Shown: piece by piece, positions 45,610 to 55,642 of the stretch | Layout: each line of letters begins with the position of its first letter | How positions within the stretch are numbered: position 1 is the stretch's first letter | Translations under genes and position numbers: made by a program | The notes under the pieces: model-generated | The model's database searches: none | Told to the model about the DNA's origin: nothing | The model's input: the letters and a program-made list of their open reading frames with translations, nothing else | From: Desulfosediminicola ganghwensis | GTDB taxonomy: Bacteria; Desulfobacterota; Desulfobulbia; Desulfobulbales; Desulfocapsaceae | Assembly (NCBI RefSeq): GCF_005116675.2 | Contig: NZ_CP050699.1 | Coordinates: 4,521,001-4,585,000, forward strand | Length of the DNA stretch: 64,000 nucleotides | Direction of reading: 5' to 3'

Positions 45610-46910
45610 GGTCCCGTTTTTAGGACCACCACTCGTTGTTTTTAAGTTTACTTTCTACAGTGCCGGTGGCAGTTCCCTTCTCCCAGCGGGGAGAGGGGAA
45701 CTACGGTTTCAAGCCGCTTTCCTTTGCTGCTCATAGTACATCTCATCAGGCGTCATATCTAACAATCCTTGGCATGGTCTTACAGCGTTATATTTCAGAA
45801 TATATTTGGAAATTCTCTGGGTCACTGCTATTGGATTCTGGCACGACTTCAGATAGTTATCTTCATACTTAATCGTTCTCCAGAACCGTTCAATAATGAC
45901 ATTATCAGTCCAGTGTCCTTTTCCGTCCATACTAATGACAACTCCATACTCCTTTAGCTGTAATGTCCACTTTTCCTATGCAAATTGAAAGCCTTTATCT
46001 GTATTGAATATCTCCGCTGCACCGTGCTTGATTACAGCGCGCTTAAGGCAACGGAGGCAGAATTCTGAATCAAGTGTTGTCGATAACTCCCAGTCAATAA
46101 TCTTCCGTGAATACCAATCTATTATGGCAAAGAGATAGACGAAGCCTTTTCTCATTGGGATATAGGTGATATTCGCGGCCCATGCCTGATTAGGTCTGAC
46201 AATTGAGAATTTAAGCAGAAGGTATGGGTATATGTACATAGAATTTCATGGGATAGTCGTTCGCTTACGCGGGTAAATGGCCTCTATGCCCATGAGACGC
46301 ATGAGGCGACGCTTAGGTTTCCGGCCTATTCGCATCACCGTGGCTCTTCGCAAATACTTACTTATGAGACGAGTGCCAACTGTCGACTCCTCAAGATGGT
46401 ACCTGTCGATTAAGCCAATAAGCTGATGATTGATACCTAGCTCTTTCCTGGACCAGTAACAAACGGTGGATCGGTTAATGTGCAGCAGTTCGCATTGACG
46501 GCCAATGCTCAGTTGAGAATTCCACTCTACTTGCTTCGTCATTTCAGCGATATCTCCAACTGCTTTCACTTTTTTTCGAGAAAATCCACCTCCATCGTCA
46601 ATAGCCGACTTTGAACTCCAGCTAATGCTTTTCTTTGTTTTTCTTCTGAGCGTCTTTATCTGGCTTGTTGTTGAACAATTCTGGCATGCGCTCAATTAAC
46701 TAATTTTTCCATTACCCGACCATTACTGGATGGGTTTCGCACTTTTTGGCAATCTCACTCAGAGTCTTCTATCCCTGGATAGCCTCAAGGACTACTCTGG
46801 CCTTAAACTCTGCGGTATGTTTTCCTCTTTTCCTTTTCATAGTTCTTCATTGAAACATGTTGAGGAACTGCTGGAATGTAAACCTAAGGGTGGTCCGAAA
46901 TCTTGGGACC
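45610..46910 (-). mobile_element. Degenerate IS3-family element
   Basis: The ends carry related inverted repeats (GGTCCC...GGACCACC at 45610-45630 and GGTCC...GGGACC at 46889-46910). On the minus strand OrfA starts at 46840 (MKRKRGKHTAEFKARVVLEA) and is broken by three stops. OrfB pieces are STVCYWSRKELG, NQAWAANITYIPMRKGFVYL, FNTDKGFQFA and ERFWRTIKYEDNYL in different frames. The first catalytic Asp is changed to Asn (AANITYI). The element cannot be autonomous. The flank 45367-45609 has no gene. Confidence 0.88.
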
Positions 46911-47087
46911 GTTTCTGTGACTTATGCTGCTCTTTATCTGTGTTTTGTCATCTGCGTCGTTTGCTCATGGGTAATCTCCCTAAAGGTTAGATATTTACCT
47001 TTTAAAAAAGTGTCCACAAAAATTCCAATCGTATTAGAGTCGCTCTTTATAGCAGAATCAACTGGTAATTGTTCCCTATTTAGCAAT

Positions 47088-48414
47088 GGTTCTTCGACGT
47101 TTCATATGGATTTCAATATTGAACCAGCAGGACTCGCGATCATGTAAATCATGGCAATGAACGTTTCATTGTTCCGGTAACCTCGTGCACGATTCCTTGC
47201 TGCTTGGAAGAGGCTATTGAGTCCCTCAAGTCGAGCATTAGTATAAGTTGAAGCCCATCTTTGAATCACTTGGTTTGCATGCTTTTTCAGTGTAGCAAGA
47301 GCATCTAGAACGCTTGCAGTGTATTTGTTCCCTTTAACAAGGAGTGTCGCTTTCTCTATGAAAACATTGATTCGCTCTTCAGCTTGCTCGATACTTTCTG
47401 CGTTTCTAATCCAGGCCAAAGACTCCTTGATTTGCCATGCTGTGGCTGTTTCGCATTTGGTTTCCAGCAAAGTACTCAATGCGGTAACCTGCTTTGAGGT
47501 CAGACGTTTGTTTTTCCCTTTGAGAACTGCATATCTTGAACCTGGAGGAAGATTGATAAAACGATGCTCAAGTTTACGTGTATCATCGACAGATTTGACA
47601 AATTTCTGAACGATATGAAACCAGTCGATAGTAACATTGCTTTTAGGAAGATGTTCTTTTACAGCACTTAAAAAGGCAGGTGACATGTCACACACAACCT
47701 CTGCTATGTTGTCAACTTTGCCACCTTTGGCTTCAAGGAATGTTGTGAACTCTTGAACAGTTTTCTTCCCTTTTCCTGAGGTTACAAAAAGAACGGGCTC
47801 AGAAGACTTCTCCATATCAATAAAGGTAGTTACATAATTGTGGCCACGCTTACTTGCCGTTTCGTCGAGTCCAATAGAGCGGACTTCAGAGAAATCGAAT
47901 TGAGACAATGCTTTGTTAACATAATGAAAAACAATGCGCCAAAGCCTTTTGTCAGTAATGCCAATGATCCTTGCTGCAGCATTTACTGGCATTTCTCTAA
48001 CCAGGGTAAGTGCTGCTTGTTCAAACAACAGGGTGAAACCGCTACCTTCTCGTGCCCACGGCACCTTCACGAGCCGAACACCATGCTCTGGGCATATCAC
48101 TCTAGGCACGCGTGCAGTTATGTAACAATGATGTTGGAAAAAATTGAGATGTCGCCATTTTTTCTCTGTGAAATCATGAGCCGAACACATTTTTTGACAT
48201 TGCGGACAAGGGTATTGGCTTCCACGATCAGCAGCAATCTCAAGTTGCAATTCGTGAGGCTTCTTTTCAAGGTCTAGATGCTGATCAACTAGTCGCCATG
48301 GGGCTTGCAGGCCAAGTCCCAAAACCATGATGTCATTTGTGTTCATACCGTCTCAATATAAGGATTTTTGAAAACGGCGATTATAAACAATTCCACTCAT
48401 TTCGTCGAAGAGCC
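47088..48414 (-). mobile_element. Intact ISL3-family insertion sequence
   Basis: The terminal inverted repeats are GGTTCTTCGACG (47088-47099) and CGTCGAAGAGCC (48403-48414), with one mismatch. A direct repeat TTTAGCAAT flanks both ends (47079-47087 and 48415-48423), fitting the ISL3 target duplication of about 8 bp. The single gene is complete. The target is the stop codon region of the wzy-like gene. Confidence 0.93.
47102..48346 (-). CDS. ISL3-family transposase
   Basis: This 414-residue protein has an N-terminal zinc-binding region (CPQCQKMCSAHD...CPEHG), then helix-turn-helix (NAAARIIGITDKRLWRIV). The DDE domain begins IGLDETASKRGHNYVTTFID, with VVCDMSPAFLSAVKE and the final Glu in LEGLNSLFQAARNRARGY. 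Length and motifs are complete, so the element is probably active. Confidence 0.94.
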   Translation of the reverse strand: MNTNDIMVLGLGLQAPWRLVDQHLDLEKKPHELQLEIAADRGSQYPCPQCQKMCSAHDFTEKKWRHLNFFQHHCYITARVPRVICPEHGVRLVKVPWAREGSGFTLLFEQAALTLVREMPVNAAARIIGITDKRLWRIVFHYVNKALSQFDFSEVRSIGLDETASKRGHNYVTTFIDMEKSSEPVLFVTSGKGKKTVQEFTTFLEAKGGKVDNIAEVVCDMSPAFLSAVKEHLPKSNVTIDWFHIVQKFVKSVDDTRKLEHRFINLPPGSRYAVLKGKNKRLTSKQVTALSTLLETKCETATAWQIKESLAWIRNAESIEQAEERINVFIEKATLLVKGNKYTASVLDALATLKKHANQVIQRWASTYTNARLEGLNSLFQAARNRARGYRNNETFIAMIYMIASPAGSILKSI

Positions 48415-49695
48415 TTTAGCAATATTGTATTTGGGAAGAAAACACGCTAACTTGGAATGGGTCCTAACCAGCTTAATAAAAATAAAAATCAAAAACATGA
48501 AAATAATGTAATAGTTCGCAGAGCAAAGCCTAAAATAGAAGACCCCCCAGTACACTACTTGATAAAAAAGAACAAGCATTACAAGATTCGAAAAATCAAG
48601 CACACCAGTCCGGCATGAATTTTTAAGTATTTTGCGAATAGTAAAACTCATTAAAAGCAGGAAAACAATGGTCCATATTTTTCCAAAATCGAGCATCAAA
48701 GAGCCAATGAAAGTTGTAAAAACCCAAGGCTTAATACCAAGAGATAAAAAATATTGTGAGTACTCATAGTTAACCAAATCCGGAAGTTTATACCCACTTA
48801 CAATCTCGATAAAATCAGTAAATACTGGAAATCCGAAACCACCCCAGAGAATAGGCGGATCAATATTGTAATGATCGTTGAAATTCCTTAACTGTTGCCC
48901 ACCGTAATCTATTATATACCAACCTATACCGGCAGTTCTATCGGAGAACCTAGCGATTGTGATTATCAAAAACGGAACCAGAAGTATTGCAAAAAAGAAA
49001 ACAAACGCCTTACGTATTTTTTCAACATCTTTTTTCATCAAAAAACTTTTAAAAAGTAGAAAACAAAAAGCGTATGACATAAGCCAGAAAACAACACCAT
49101 CACGCCCAACATAAGCTAAAACATATACCACATATGAGAAGCTACTAATTAACAAAAGATAAGCCTTCGTTATATTACGCCTCCCGTTTCTTGGAATAAG
49201 ATTGATAAAAAAGCACACTTGCGTAAGTATAAATAAATTTGACAGCAATGAAAAAATTGAATTAATTATTCCGAATTTTGACAAAGATATAATAGTTAGG
49301 TCCATACTAACTCTATTGTAATGAATATCTCCAGTCAAAATCGAAAAAGCTACGGGGGAAAAAAACAATATTGCAAGAAGACCTCCAATCAGTAAAACAT
49401 ATTCGAGCACCATATAAAAATATATGTTTTCGATCTTGAGAGCTAAAAACCTGTGATCTTTGAATTCTGAAAACCCCCAAAACACTATCAGTAAACAAAT
49501 CGTATAATACGCCATAGAGTCAAATGACATAGGCGTCACAGCAGAGAAAATTCCCGAGAATTCAAGCACCAAGGCCAAACAAACCATTATCAAATATGTA
49601 GCAATCAACAAACTAATGATGCCAAAACATTTTCTATTTTTCTTTTGATAAAAAAAATATATTGCAAGCAATGCAATAAAAGGAAACAGAATCAT
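48397..49695 (-). CDS. Wzy-like O-antigen/EPS polymerase with IS-extended C-terminus
   Basis: This polytopic protein of about 432 residues has around ten helices. It resembles Wzy polymerases by topology and locus position, with a periplasmic loop containing RFSDRTAGIGWYIIDYGGQQ and PPILWGGFGFPVFTDF. The native gene ended ...NIAK-stop. The ISL3 insertion replaced the TAG with GGC TCT TCG ACG AAA TGA, adding Gly-Ser-Ser-Thr-Lys. It should remain functional. A GTG start at 49704 is also possible. Confidence 0.82.
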   Translation of the reverse strand: MILFPFIALLAIYFFYQKKNRKCFGIISLLIATYLIMVCLALVLEFSGIFSAVTPMSFDSMAYYTICLLIVFWGFSEFKDHRFLALKIENIYFYMVLEYVLLIGGLLAILFFSPVAFSILTGDIHYNRVSMDLTIISLSKFGIINSIFSLLSNLFILTQVCFFINLIPRNGRRNITKAYLLLISSFSYVVYVLAYVGRDGVVFWLMSYAFCFLLFKSFLMKKDVEKIRKAFVFFFAILLVPFLIITIARFSDRTAGIGWYIIDYGGQQLRNFNDHYNIDPPILWGGFGFPVFTDFIEIVSGYKLPDLVNYEYSQYFLSLGIKPWVFTTFIGSLMLDFGKIWTIVFLLLMSFTIRKILKNSCRTGVLDFSNLVMLVLFYQVVYWGVFYFRLCSANYYIIFMFLIFIFIKLVRTHSKLACFLPKYNIAKGSSTK

Positions 49696-49720
49696 ACTTC
49701 TCACTTTTACAACTAATTTT

Positions 49721-50725
49721 CTATTTAATCAGTTCGTAGACACCAAGATAATGAAATATTATTCTCACCTTCAACCTTGCTTGTAATAACAAATAAAGTA
49801 CTCTTGGCATACATGATAATACTTCCAGCAGCATCTGGTTTTTATCAACAAATGCTGTGTCATTAGACTTTCTCATATAATATTTGAAATCACTATAGTT
49901 TTTCGCCAGCAAACTATTATAAGCATAATTCATGAGTATAGTTGCCTTGGACCTACCTACAACAGCCGAATCAATCCCAGCTTTTTCTGCATATTCAGCA
50001 GCTTCAATAGTCAGCCGAAGCAGTTTAGAGTGTGAGGTATTATTAGCAAACTTCTGGGAGCCTTTATCCTTCTTAGCTGAAATTCCGACATTCACTCTAT
50101 AAACACCAAGAACATCATTTAAATATAATATTTTTCCGGTTAATGCATGATGCACATGGAAAGAAGCATCTATAATTATTTCCTTCGCTATATTAAAATC
50201 ATTATGAGATGTCGCCCTAAACATTTTACTAGAATGAGTGAAAGAGCTTATATTCAACAATAAAAAATATATATCACTTTTTCTAGGAATTGTCTTTGAT
50301 TTATACAATAAATATCTGTTATTGGGCTGATCATAGCGTCTAACTGCGTGAAAGCAAATCGTACATTCTTGATTTCTATCTAGCTCTTCTGCCTGAATCC
50401 TTAGTTTACCAGGCAGCATGAAATCATCCCCATCTATATGGGAAATATATTCGCCGAGTGCTGTTCTATAAACAGTAAGAATATTTTCAGTAAATCCAAT
50501 ATTTTGTTTATGAAAAATCGGTTTCACAATATCTGGATAATTCTTTGCAAATTCCTGCACAATATCCCGAGTTCCATCTGTTGAACAATCATCACCAACA
50601 ATTACTTCAAAGTCAAAATTGGTCTCTTGATCAATAATACTTTGCAAACATTCCCTGATATATCTTTCCTGGTTGTAGGTAACTACACACACTGAAACTT
50701 TCGGCTTATTCTTTTGTATTTTCAT
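49721..50725 (-). CDS. GT2-family glycosyltransferase
   Basis: This 334-residue GT-A enzyme has VSVCVVTYNQERYIRECL, the donor-site VIVGDDCSTDGTRDI and the DxD-type segment ISHIDGDDFMLPG. It adds a sugar to the lipid-linked repeat at the cytoplasmic membrane face. It overlaps the flippase gene by 20 bp, so they are co-translated. Confidence 0.92.
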   Translation of the reverse strand: MKIQKNKPKVSVCVVTYNQERYIRECLQSIIDQETNFDFEVIVGDDCSTDGTRDIVQEFAKNYPDIVKPIFHKQNIGFTENILTVYRTALGEYISHIDGDDFMLPGKLRIQAEELDRNQECTICFHAVRRYDQPNNRYLLYKSKTIPRKSDIYFLLLNISSFTHSSKMFRATSHNDFNIAKEIIIDASFHVHHALTGKILYLNDVLGVYRVNVGISAKKDKGSQKFANNTSHSKLLRLTIEAAEYAEKAGIDSAVVGRSKATILMNYAYNSLLAKNYSDFKYYMRKSNDTAFVDKNQMLLEVLSCMPRVLYLLLQARLKVRIIFHYLGVYELIK

Positions 50726-52250
50726 CTATCATCCATTGCTTAATCATTAAATATACGATGCGTATTTTTTGACGAATAATAGCTCTTATGCAAGAGGAAC
50801 TTATCGCGGCAACAGCACTCAACACTAGGCTAATACCTATTATATATACTACGACAAATAATCGTTCTTCCGGCCAAACTATTAGCTGAGCAAATAAATA
50901 TACAACAATTATAGGTGGACCCACAATAAAGCTAACATCGTAAAGCAACCATTGTATATGCAATCCATTAACAAACCGCCTATGTACAACTGGCAACCAA
51001 ACTATAAACGGCAGCAAGTTTGCAAGAAGCCAAGCGTAACCTGCACCAATCATTCCAAACTTTCTAGCTGCATAATAAAGAGACGGTATAAATAGCGCTA
51101 CAAACCATGCATTTCCAATCAAATGCAACTTTAAGTCACCTTTTGCAAATTGCAGATAGTAAGGAAAAGCAACCAACACTAAAATTCCGTTGCCCAGTGC
51201 ATAGAGCGTCAAAACTGGTGCGGCTTTTTGTGCGATCTCTGCATTACCTGTCCATGCCCACAACACATTTTCAGCAAAACAGGCTAACACCAGCGCTGCA
51301 GGGACGGCAATGACCGCTACCAATTGAGTAGCATTGCGGTATAACCTAATTAATCCTGATTCATCACCCTCTGCATTCAATTTTGTCATACGTGGCAGTA
51401 ATGCTCCACTAATTGGCCCACTGATAACCGTAATACCACTAGCAACCAATACGGCCAAAGTGAAAAAAGCATAATCAGATAAAGGGATCAGGCCAGAAAG
51501 AAGTAATTTGTCAGTTTGCGTAATAAACACCCAGGCCGAACTAGTGAAGGCAATGGTAAGTGAAAATCTAAGCACCTTGCGCAATGGTCTACATTCCCAA
51601 GATATTTTTTCACTTTTACCTATTTTAGGCATCAATCTATAGGCTTGTAAAAGCAATATCACAACCTCAACCACCGCCAATACCAGCTGATAACTGAAGA
51701 AGTATGTAGGACTCGCACCTACATAAACCAGGAACGGGATAACAAGTGCAAACCGCATAGTTGCAATAATTATGTTGAATCCATTCAGCCAAACCATTCG
51801 TTCAAAACCATTAATTGCCCCTCGATACAGACCACATACCCAACGAAGGGCAACGATCACTGCCATAAGCATAATTGCACTCTGAACTTCAGCCAACGGC
51901 AAATTCTGAACGTTAAGCCAACTATTAGCAACATAACTAGAGCAAAGCATCACCCCTGCAGCGCCAAAAAATGCGACACCAATGAAAATACCTTCAAGCG
52001 CCCGGAGTAACCGTCGTAAACTAATCCCATCAATTGCTCCGCCATTAAACCGCGCGGTTTCCCGTGCCATTGTCGGCGTAAGTCCCATATCCAGCAACTG
52101 AAACCAAACTTGCAACATGCTATAAAAACCTACAAGTCCATAGGCTTCAGTCCCCATGTACTTCACATACATAGGCACCATGAGAATTCCTATTAAAGTG
52201 GCATAAATCTGGCCTACGTAGTTGGCAAATATGTTACGTTTAAGTGACAT
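50706..52250 (-). CDS. Wzx-type oligosaccharide flippase
   Basis: This 514-residue inner-membrane protein has about 12-14 helices and begins NIFANYVGQIYATLIGILMVP, typical for the polysaccharide transporter (MOP) superfamily. MGLTPTMARETARF and FTLAVLVASGITVISGPI are further family-like segments. It flips the undecaprenyl-linked repeat unit to the periplasm for the Wzy polymerase. Confidence 0.92.
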   Translation of the reverse strand: MSLKRNIFANYVGQIYATLIGILMVPMYVKYMGTEAYGLVGFYSMLQVWFQLLDMGLTPTMARETARFNGGAIDGISLRRLLRALEGIFIGVAFFGAAGVMLCSSYVANSWLNVQNLPLAEVQSAIMLMAVIVALRWVCGLYRGAINGFERMVWLNGFNIIIATMRFALVIPFLVYVGASPTYFFSYQLVLAVVEVVILLLQAYRLMPKIGKSEKISWECRPLRKVLRFSLTIAFTSSAWVFITQTDKLLLSGLIPLSDYAFFTLAVLVASGITVISGPISGALLPRMTKLNAEGDESGLIRLYRNATQLVAVIAVPAALVLACFAENVLWAWTGNAEIAQKAAPVLTLYALGNGILVLVAFPYYLQFAKGDLKLHLIGNAWFVALFIPSLYYAARKFGMIGAGYAWLLANLLPFIVWLPVVHRRFVNGLHIQWLLYDVSFIVGPPIIVVYLFAQLIVWPEERLFVVVYIIGISLVLSAVAAISSSCIRAIIRQKIRIVYLMIKQWMIDENTKE

Positions 52251-52252
52251 AT

Positions 52253-52828
52253 TTAGCGTTGTTGAACAGATTTAGAGAGAAATCTCTTTTCAAGATCAAG
52301 AAAGTCGCGTTTCCGACTCGAAATCATCTTTGCAGGTATCCCCGTATAGATGCTAAAGGCTTTACAGTGCTTCTTAACTAAACTTAATGCTCCGATCGCC
52401 ACACCTTCCTCTACTATCACACCCGGCAAGACAACTGAACCCGCACCGATTATTGCGTGGCGACCAATGAACACATCTGCATGAATCACCCCAGTGAATT
52501 CTGATGGGACAGTAGGATTAGTCATCCACTCGCCACTATAATCATCGCTGCTCGAATAAATAGAAACCCTCGAAGAGATGTTAGAAAAATCTGAAAGAGT
52601 GATTTTCCCTGCACCTATCAACGAGGAAAACACAGCAATATGAACATTGTTGCCTATTGAGATGCCACCAACTCCTGCGGAAATCACACTGAAATCATCA
52701 ATCCTTACGTTATTACCAATAGATATTTTGCCGCAGTTATAAAAAGACGCGCGGTCAGAAATAACCACATTCTCACCTAGCGAAGCAAAGCCAATAGATT
52801 CAACACATTGCCTATTTAGTACCGACAT
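52253..52828 (-). CDS. Hexapeptide-repeat acyltransferase
   Basis: This 191-residue left-handed beta-helix acetyltransferase has repeats NVVISDRASFYNCGKISIG, NNVRIDDFSVISAGV and the C-terminal GRHAIIGAGSVVLPGVIVEEG, ending with GIPAKMISSRKR. GGGAG lies 7 bp before the ATG at 52828. Its start overlaps the stop of the aminotransferase gene. It probably N-acetylates the amino sugar made by that enzyme (FdtC/VioB-like role). Confidence 0.87.
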   Translation of the reverse strand: MSVLNRQCVESIGFASLGENVVISDRASFYNCGKISIGNNVRIDDFSVISAGVGGISIGNNVHIAVFSSLIGAGKITLSDFSNISSRVSIYSSSDDYSGEWMTNPTVPSEFTGVIHADVFIGRHAIIGAGSVVLPGVIVEEGVAIGALSLVKKHCKAFSIYTGIPAKMISSRKRDFLDLEKRFLSKSVQQR

Positions 52829-52830
52829 AA

Positions 52831-53943
52831 TCAATCTCCCGAAATCAAATTAACTATCCAACATTGCTCGTTAAAAGTTAATGCAGGAAATATCGGCAAA
52901 CATAACACCTGACTTGAAGTATTCGTTGCAACTGGTAGGTTTTCTCTTCGAGCAGATGACATCCCTCGGTACATTGGAAAATCCGAAATAAGCGGATAAA
53001 AATATCGACGCGAGAATATTTTTTCCTCTTTGAGTCGATCGTAAAGCTTGTCACGGCTTATCTGAAACTCAGGTTCAACTAATATGGGGAAATAGGAATA
53101 ATTTGCTTTTTTCACTTGAGCATCCCTTAAGCAACGAATACCTCTCACATCCTTTAGCAATTTACGATAGTTCGTATCTAATTCTTTGCGCTTTGCAATG
53201 GCCTGATCTACATGTTTTAACTGAAGCAATCCTATAGCTGAATTTAATTCACTCATCTTGCCATTTATGCCAGGGGCAACAACTGTCACCTCATCTACAA
53301 AACCGAAGTTTTTTAAATGGTCGATGCGCATTTTCACCTTAGCGTCCTGACATACAATAGCCCCACCCTCGAACGTATTAAACACCTTGGTGGCATGGAA
53401 ACTGAGAACAGAAAGATCACCATGCCTCAACACACTACCACCTTTATCTTGAACCCCGAAAGCATGGGCTGCATCGTAGATAACTCTTAGGTTATAAATA
53501 TCAGCAATTCTCTCAATTTCCGCAACGTCGCAAGATTGACCGTAGCAATGCACAGGCAAGATAGCTGTAGTCTGTGGGGTAATGGCCGCCTCTATCCTTG
53601 CGGGATCAATATTAAGCGTATTGGGGTCGATATCCACGAACACTGGTTTTATGCCATTCCATAACAAGGAATGCGATGTAGCTACAAAAGAATACGGTGT
53701 TGTGATTACTTCACCAGTAATTCTTAATGCTTGCAATGCCGTGACCAATGCAATAGTCCCATTAGTAAATAGGGCAATATGCTCAACGCCAAGATAATCA
53801 CATAATTCTTGCTCAAGTTGCCGATGATATGGACCACCGTTTGTTAAAATTTTACTGTCCCAAATTCTCTCTAAATAGGGAATAAAATCATCCAGGGGCG
53901 GCAAATCCGGCTGGGTTACATATATAGGTTTACTATAACTCAC
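52831..53943 (-). CDS. DegT-family sugar aminotransferase (VioA/FdtB-like)
   Basis: This 370-residue PLP enzyme has PLDDFIPYLERIWDSKILTN, ALFTNGTIALVTALQALR, IYDAAHAFGVQDKGG and the PLP lysine in SFHATKVFNTFEGG. VioA/FdtB-like enzymes form dTDP-3- or 4-amino-dideoxy sugars. The position next to an acyltransferase fits an N-acylated amino sugar. The 398-bp gap on its right (53944-54341) shows no gene. Confidence 0.9.
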   Translation of the reverse strand: MSYSKPIYVTQPDLPPLDDFIPYLERIWDSKILTNGGPYHRQLEQELCDYLGVEHIALFTNGTIALVTALQALRITGEVITTPYSFVATSHSLLWNGIKPVFVDIDPNTLNIDPARIEAAITPQTTAILPVHCYGQSCDVAEIERIADIYNLRVIYDAAHAFGVQDKGGSVLRHGDLSVLSFHATKVFNTFEGGAIVCQDAKVKMRIDHLKNFGFVDEVTVVAPGINGKMSELNSAIGLLQLKHVDQAIAKRKELDTNYRKLLKDVRGIRCLRDAQVKKANYSYFPILVEPEFQISRDKLYDRLKEEKIFSRRYFYPLISDFPMYRGMSSARRENLPVATNTSSQVLCLPIFPALTFNEQCWIVNLISGD

Positions 53944-54341
53944 ACTTTGCCTCTTAGAGTTTATTAATTAAAATCGCATTTTCAAAACAAGATTCTGAAC
54001 CCAAAATTTCCTTGATTGCAACTAATATGGGACAGACCCGAATTTCTATCTTGGTCTTAATGGCCATATAATCCACAAGGGTTTACCTACTCTGTTATGC
54101 CCTCATCAGTGTGGAAAAATCAGTTAAACCGCATTCCTCATTTTCCCAAACTGATAGTACGTTAACTAGCCCCCACTTTACAATGGCCTGAGAAATATAG
54201 TCTTTTTATTCCTAAGCGAGCCCCCCTGTGGTGTATGAGTATCACTTGCAGAGCACACCTTGCTTAAGCGTAGAACCTGGAAACAACATCAACTCGCTTA
54301 CTTTTTCATTTTTACCCATTACAGCTACTCTACGAAACCAG

Positions 54342-55541
54342 CTAACACTGCAGATGCTGGAGTGTACTTACAAAAGCGGCAATACGAACACAAGCCCGCC
54401 CATCACCATATGGATTATGCAACATAGACATGGTTCGGTAACGCTCATCATCCAAAAGCAAGCTTTCTGCTTCGTTGACAATCTTTACAGCATCAGTTCC
54501 AACCAAGACCACCGTACCTGCATCCACCGCCTCCGGGCGCTCTGTTGTATCACGCATGACTAACACTGGTTTACCCAAACTTGGTGCTTCTTCCTGAACG
54601 CCGCCACTGTCAGTGATGATCAGCTTGACTTTATCCATCAGCCAAACGAAGGCCTTGTAATCTAGTGGATCGACAAGGTGAATGTTGTTTGTCGGGGTAG
54701 CTCTCCCCTTGAGAATGCGGTTTACAGGTTCACGAACGTTTGGATTCAGATGCACTGGGTAAATGAATTGAACTTCAGGAAAACGTTCGGCCAATTCGGT
54801 AATGGCTTTGCATATGTTCTCGAATCCCTTTCCGTGGTTTTCGCGACGATGCCCGGTAATTAAAACGATATCTGGTATAATTGATTTAGGAAACTCACTC
54901 TCGTGACTGACCTTCCCTGTGTTGGTCTCCCACCCAATCAATTTCTTCAGCCCATCTATTTCTGGGTCGTTTTCAAGGTGATTTACTTTTTCAACCGCAA
55001 ACATCAGGGCATCAATAACCGTGTTGCCGGTGACAATGATATTTTTCTCAGGTGTTAGTTCATTTAATAGGTTTTGCTTGGAACGATCTGTTGGGGAAAA
55101 ATGAAAGTCCGCGATACGTCCAGTGAGCTGGCGGTTAAGCTCTTCAGGCCATGGCGCGTGTTTATCGTAGGTTCGTAAACCCGCCTCTACGTGGCACACC
55201 TTGGCCCCGTGGTAAAAACCAGCAAGCGCTACAGCTGTGGAAGTTGTGGTATCACCATGCACAAACACATAATCTGGTTTTACTTCATCCAGAACCGGCT
55301 TCATGCCATTTATAATATCCGCAGTCAGCGTGAACAGGTTCTGGTTCGGCTTCATCAAGTTAAGATCAAAGTCTGGTATCAGTTCAAAGAATTCCAGAAC
55401 TTGGTCCAGCATTTCCCGATGCTGTGCAGTGACGCACAGCTTAGTATCAAACTGATCAGGGTGCTTTTTAAACTCATTTACTAGCGGGGCCATCTTAATG
55501 GCTTCCGGGCGAGTGCCGAATACAATGAGTATTTTCTTCAT
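54342..55541 (-). CDS. wecB: UDP-GlcNAc 2-epimerase (non-hydrolysing)
   Basis: This 399-residue enzyme converts UDP-GlcNAc to UDP-ManNAc. Motifs are KILIVFGTRPEAIKMAPLV, FVHGDTTTSTAVALAGFYHG, CHVEAGLRTYD, ITGHRRENHGKGFE, LIITDSGGVQEEAPSLGKPV and RDTTERPEAV. The ATG at 55541 begins the conserved N-terminus; an extended frame goes to 55625. It is followed in the pathway by the WecC-like dehydrogenase encoded just upstream. Confidence 0.95.
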   Translation of the reverse strand: MKKILIVFGTRPEAIKMAPLVNEFKKHPDQFDTKLCVTAQHREMLDQVLEFFELIPDFDLNLMKPNQNLFTLTADIINGMKPVLDEVKPDYVFVHGDTTTSTAVALAGFYHGAKVCHVEAGLRTYDKHAPWPEELNRQLTGRIADFHFSPTDRSKQNLLNELTPEKNIIVTGNTVIDALMFAVEKVNHLENDPEIDGLKKLIGWETNTGKVSHESEFPKSIIPDIVLITGHRRENHGKGFENICKAITELAERFPEVQFIYPVHLNPNVREPVNRILKGRATPTNNIHLVDPLDYKAFVWLMDKVKLIITDSGGVQEEAPSLGKPVLVMRDTTERPEAVDAGTVVLVGTDAVKIVNEAESLLLDDERYRTMSMLHNPYGDGRACVRIAAFVSTLQHLQC

Positions 55542-55642
55542 GAATTCACTTTCAGATATTTTTATACTATTGATCAATGATTGTTGAGCGGGAGACTTAT
55601 ACAAAAATGATTTCTTCCTTATCAATCAGCAATTACCTACCC

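Noticed and set aside
54228-54563. Plus-strand frame overlapping the wecB 3' end
   Set aside because: Most of it is antisense to the conserved epimerase gene and it has no ribosome-binding site.
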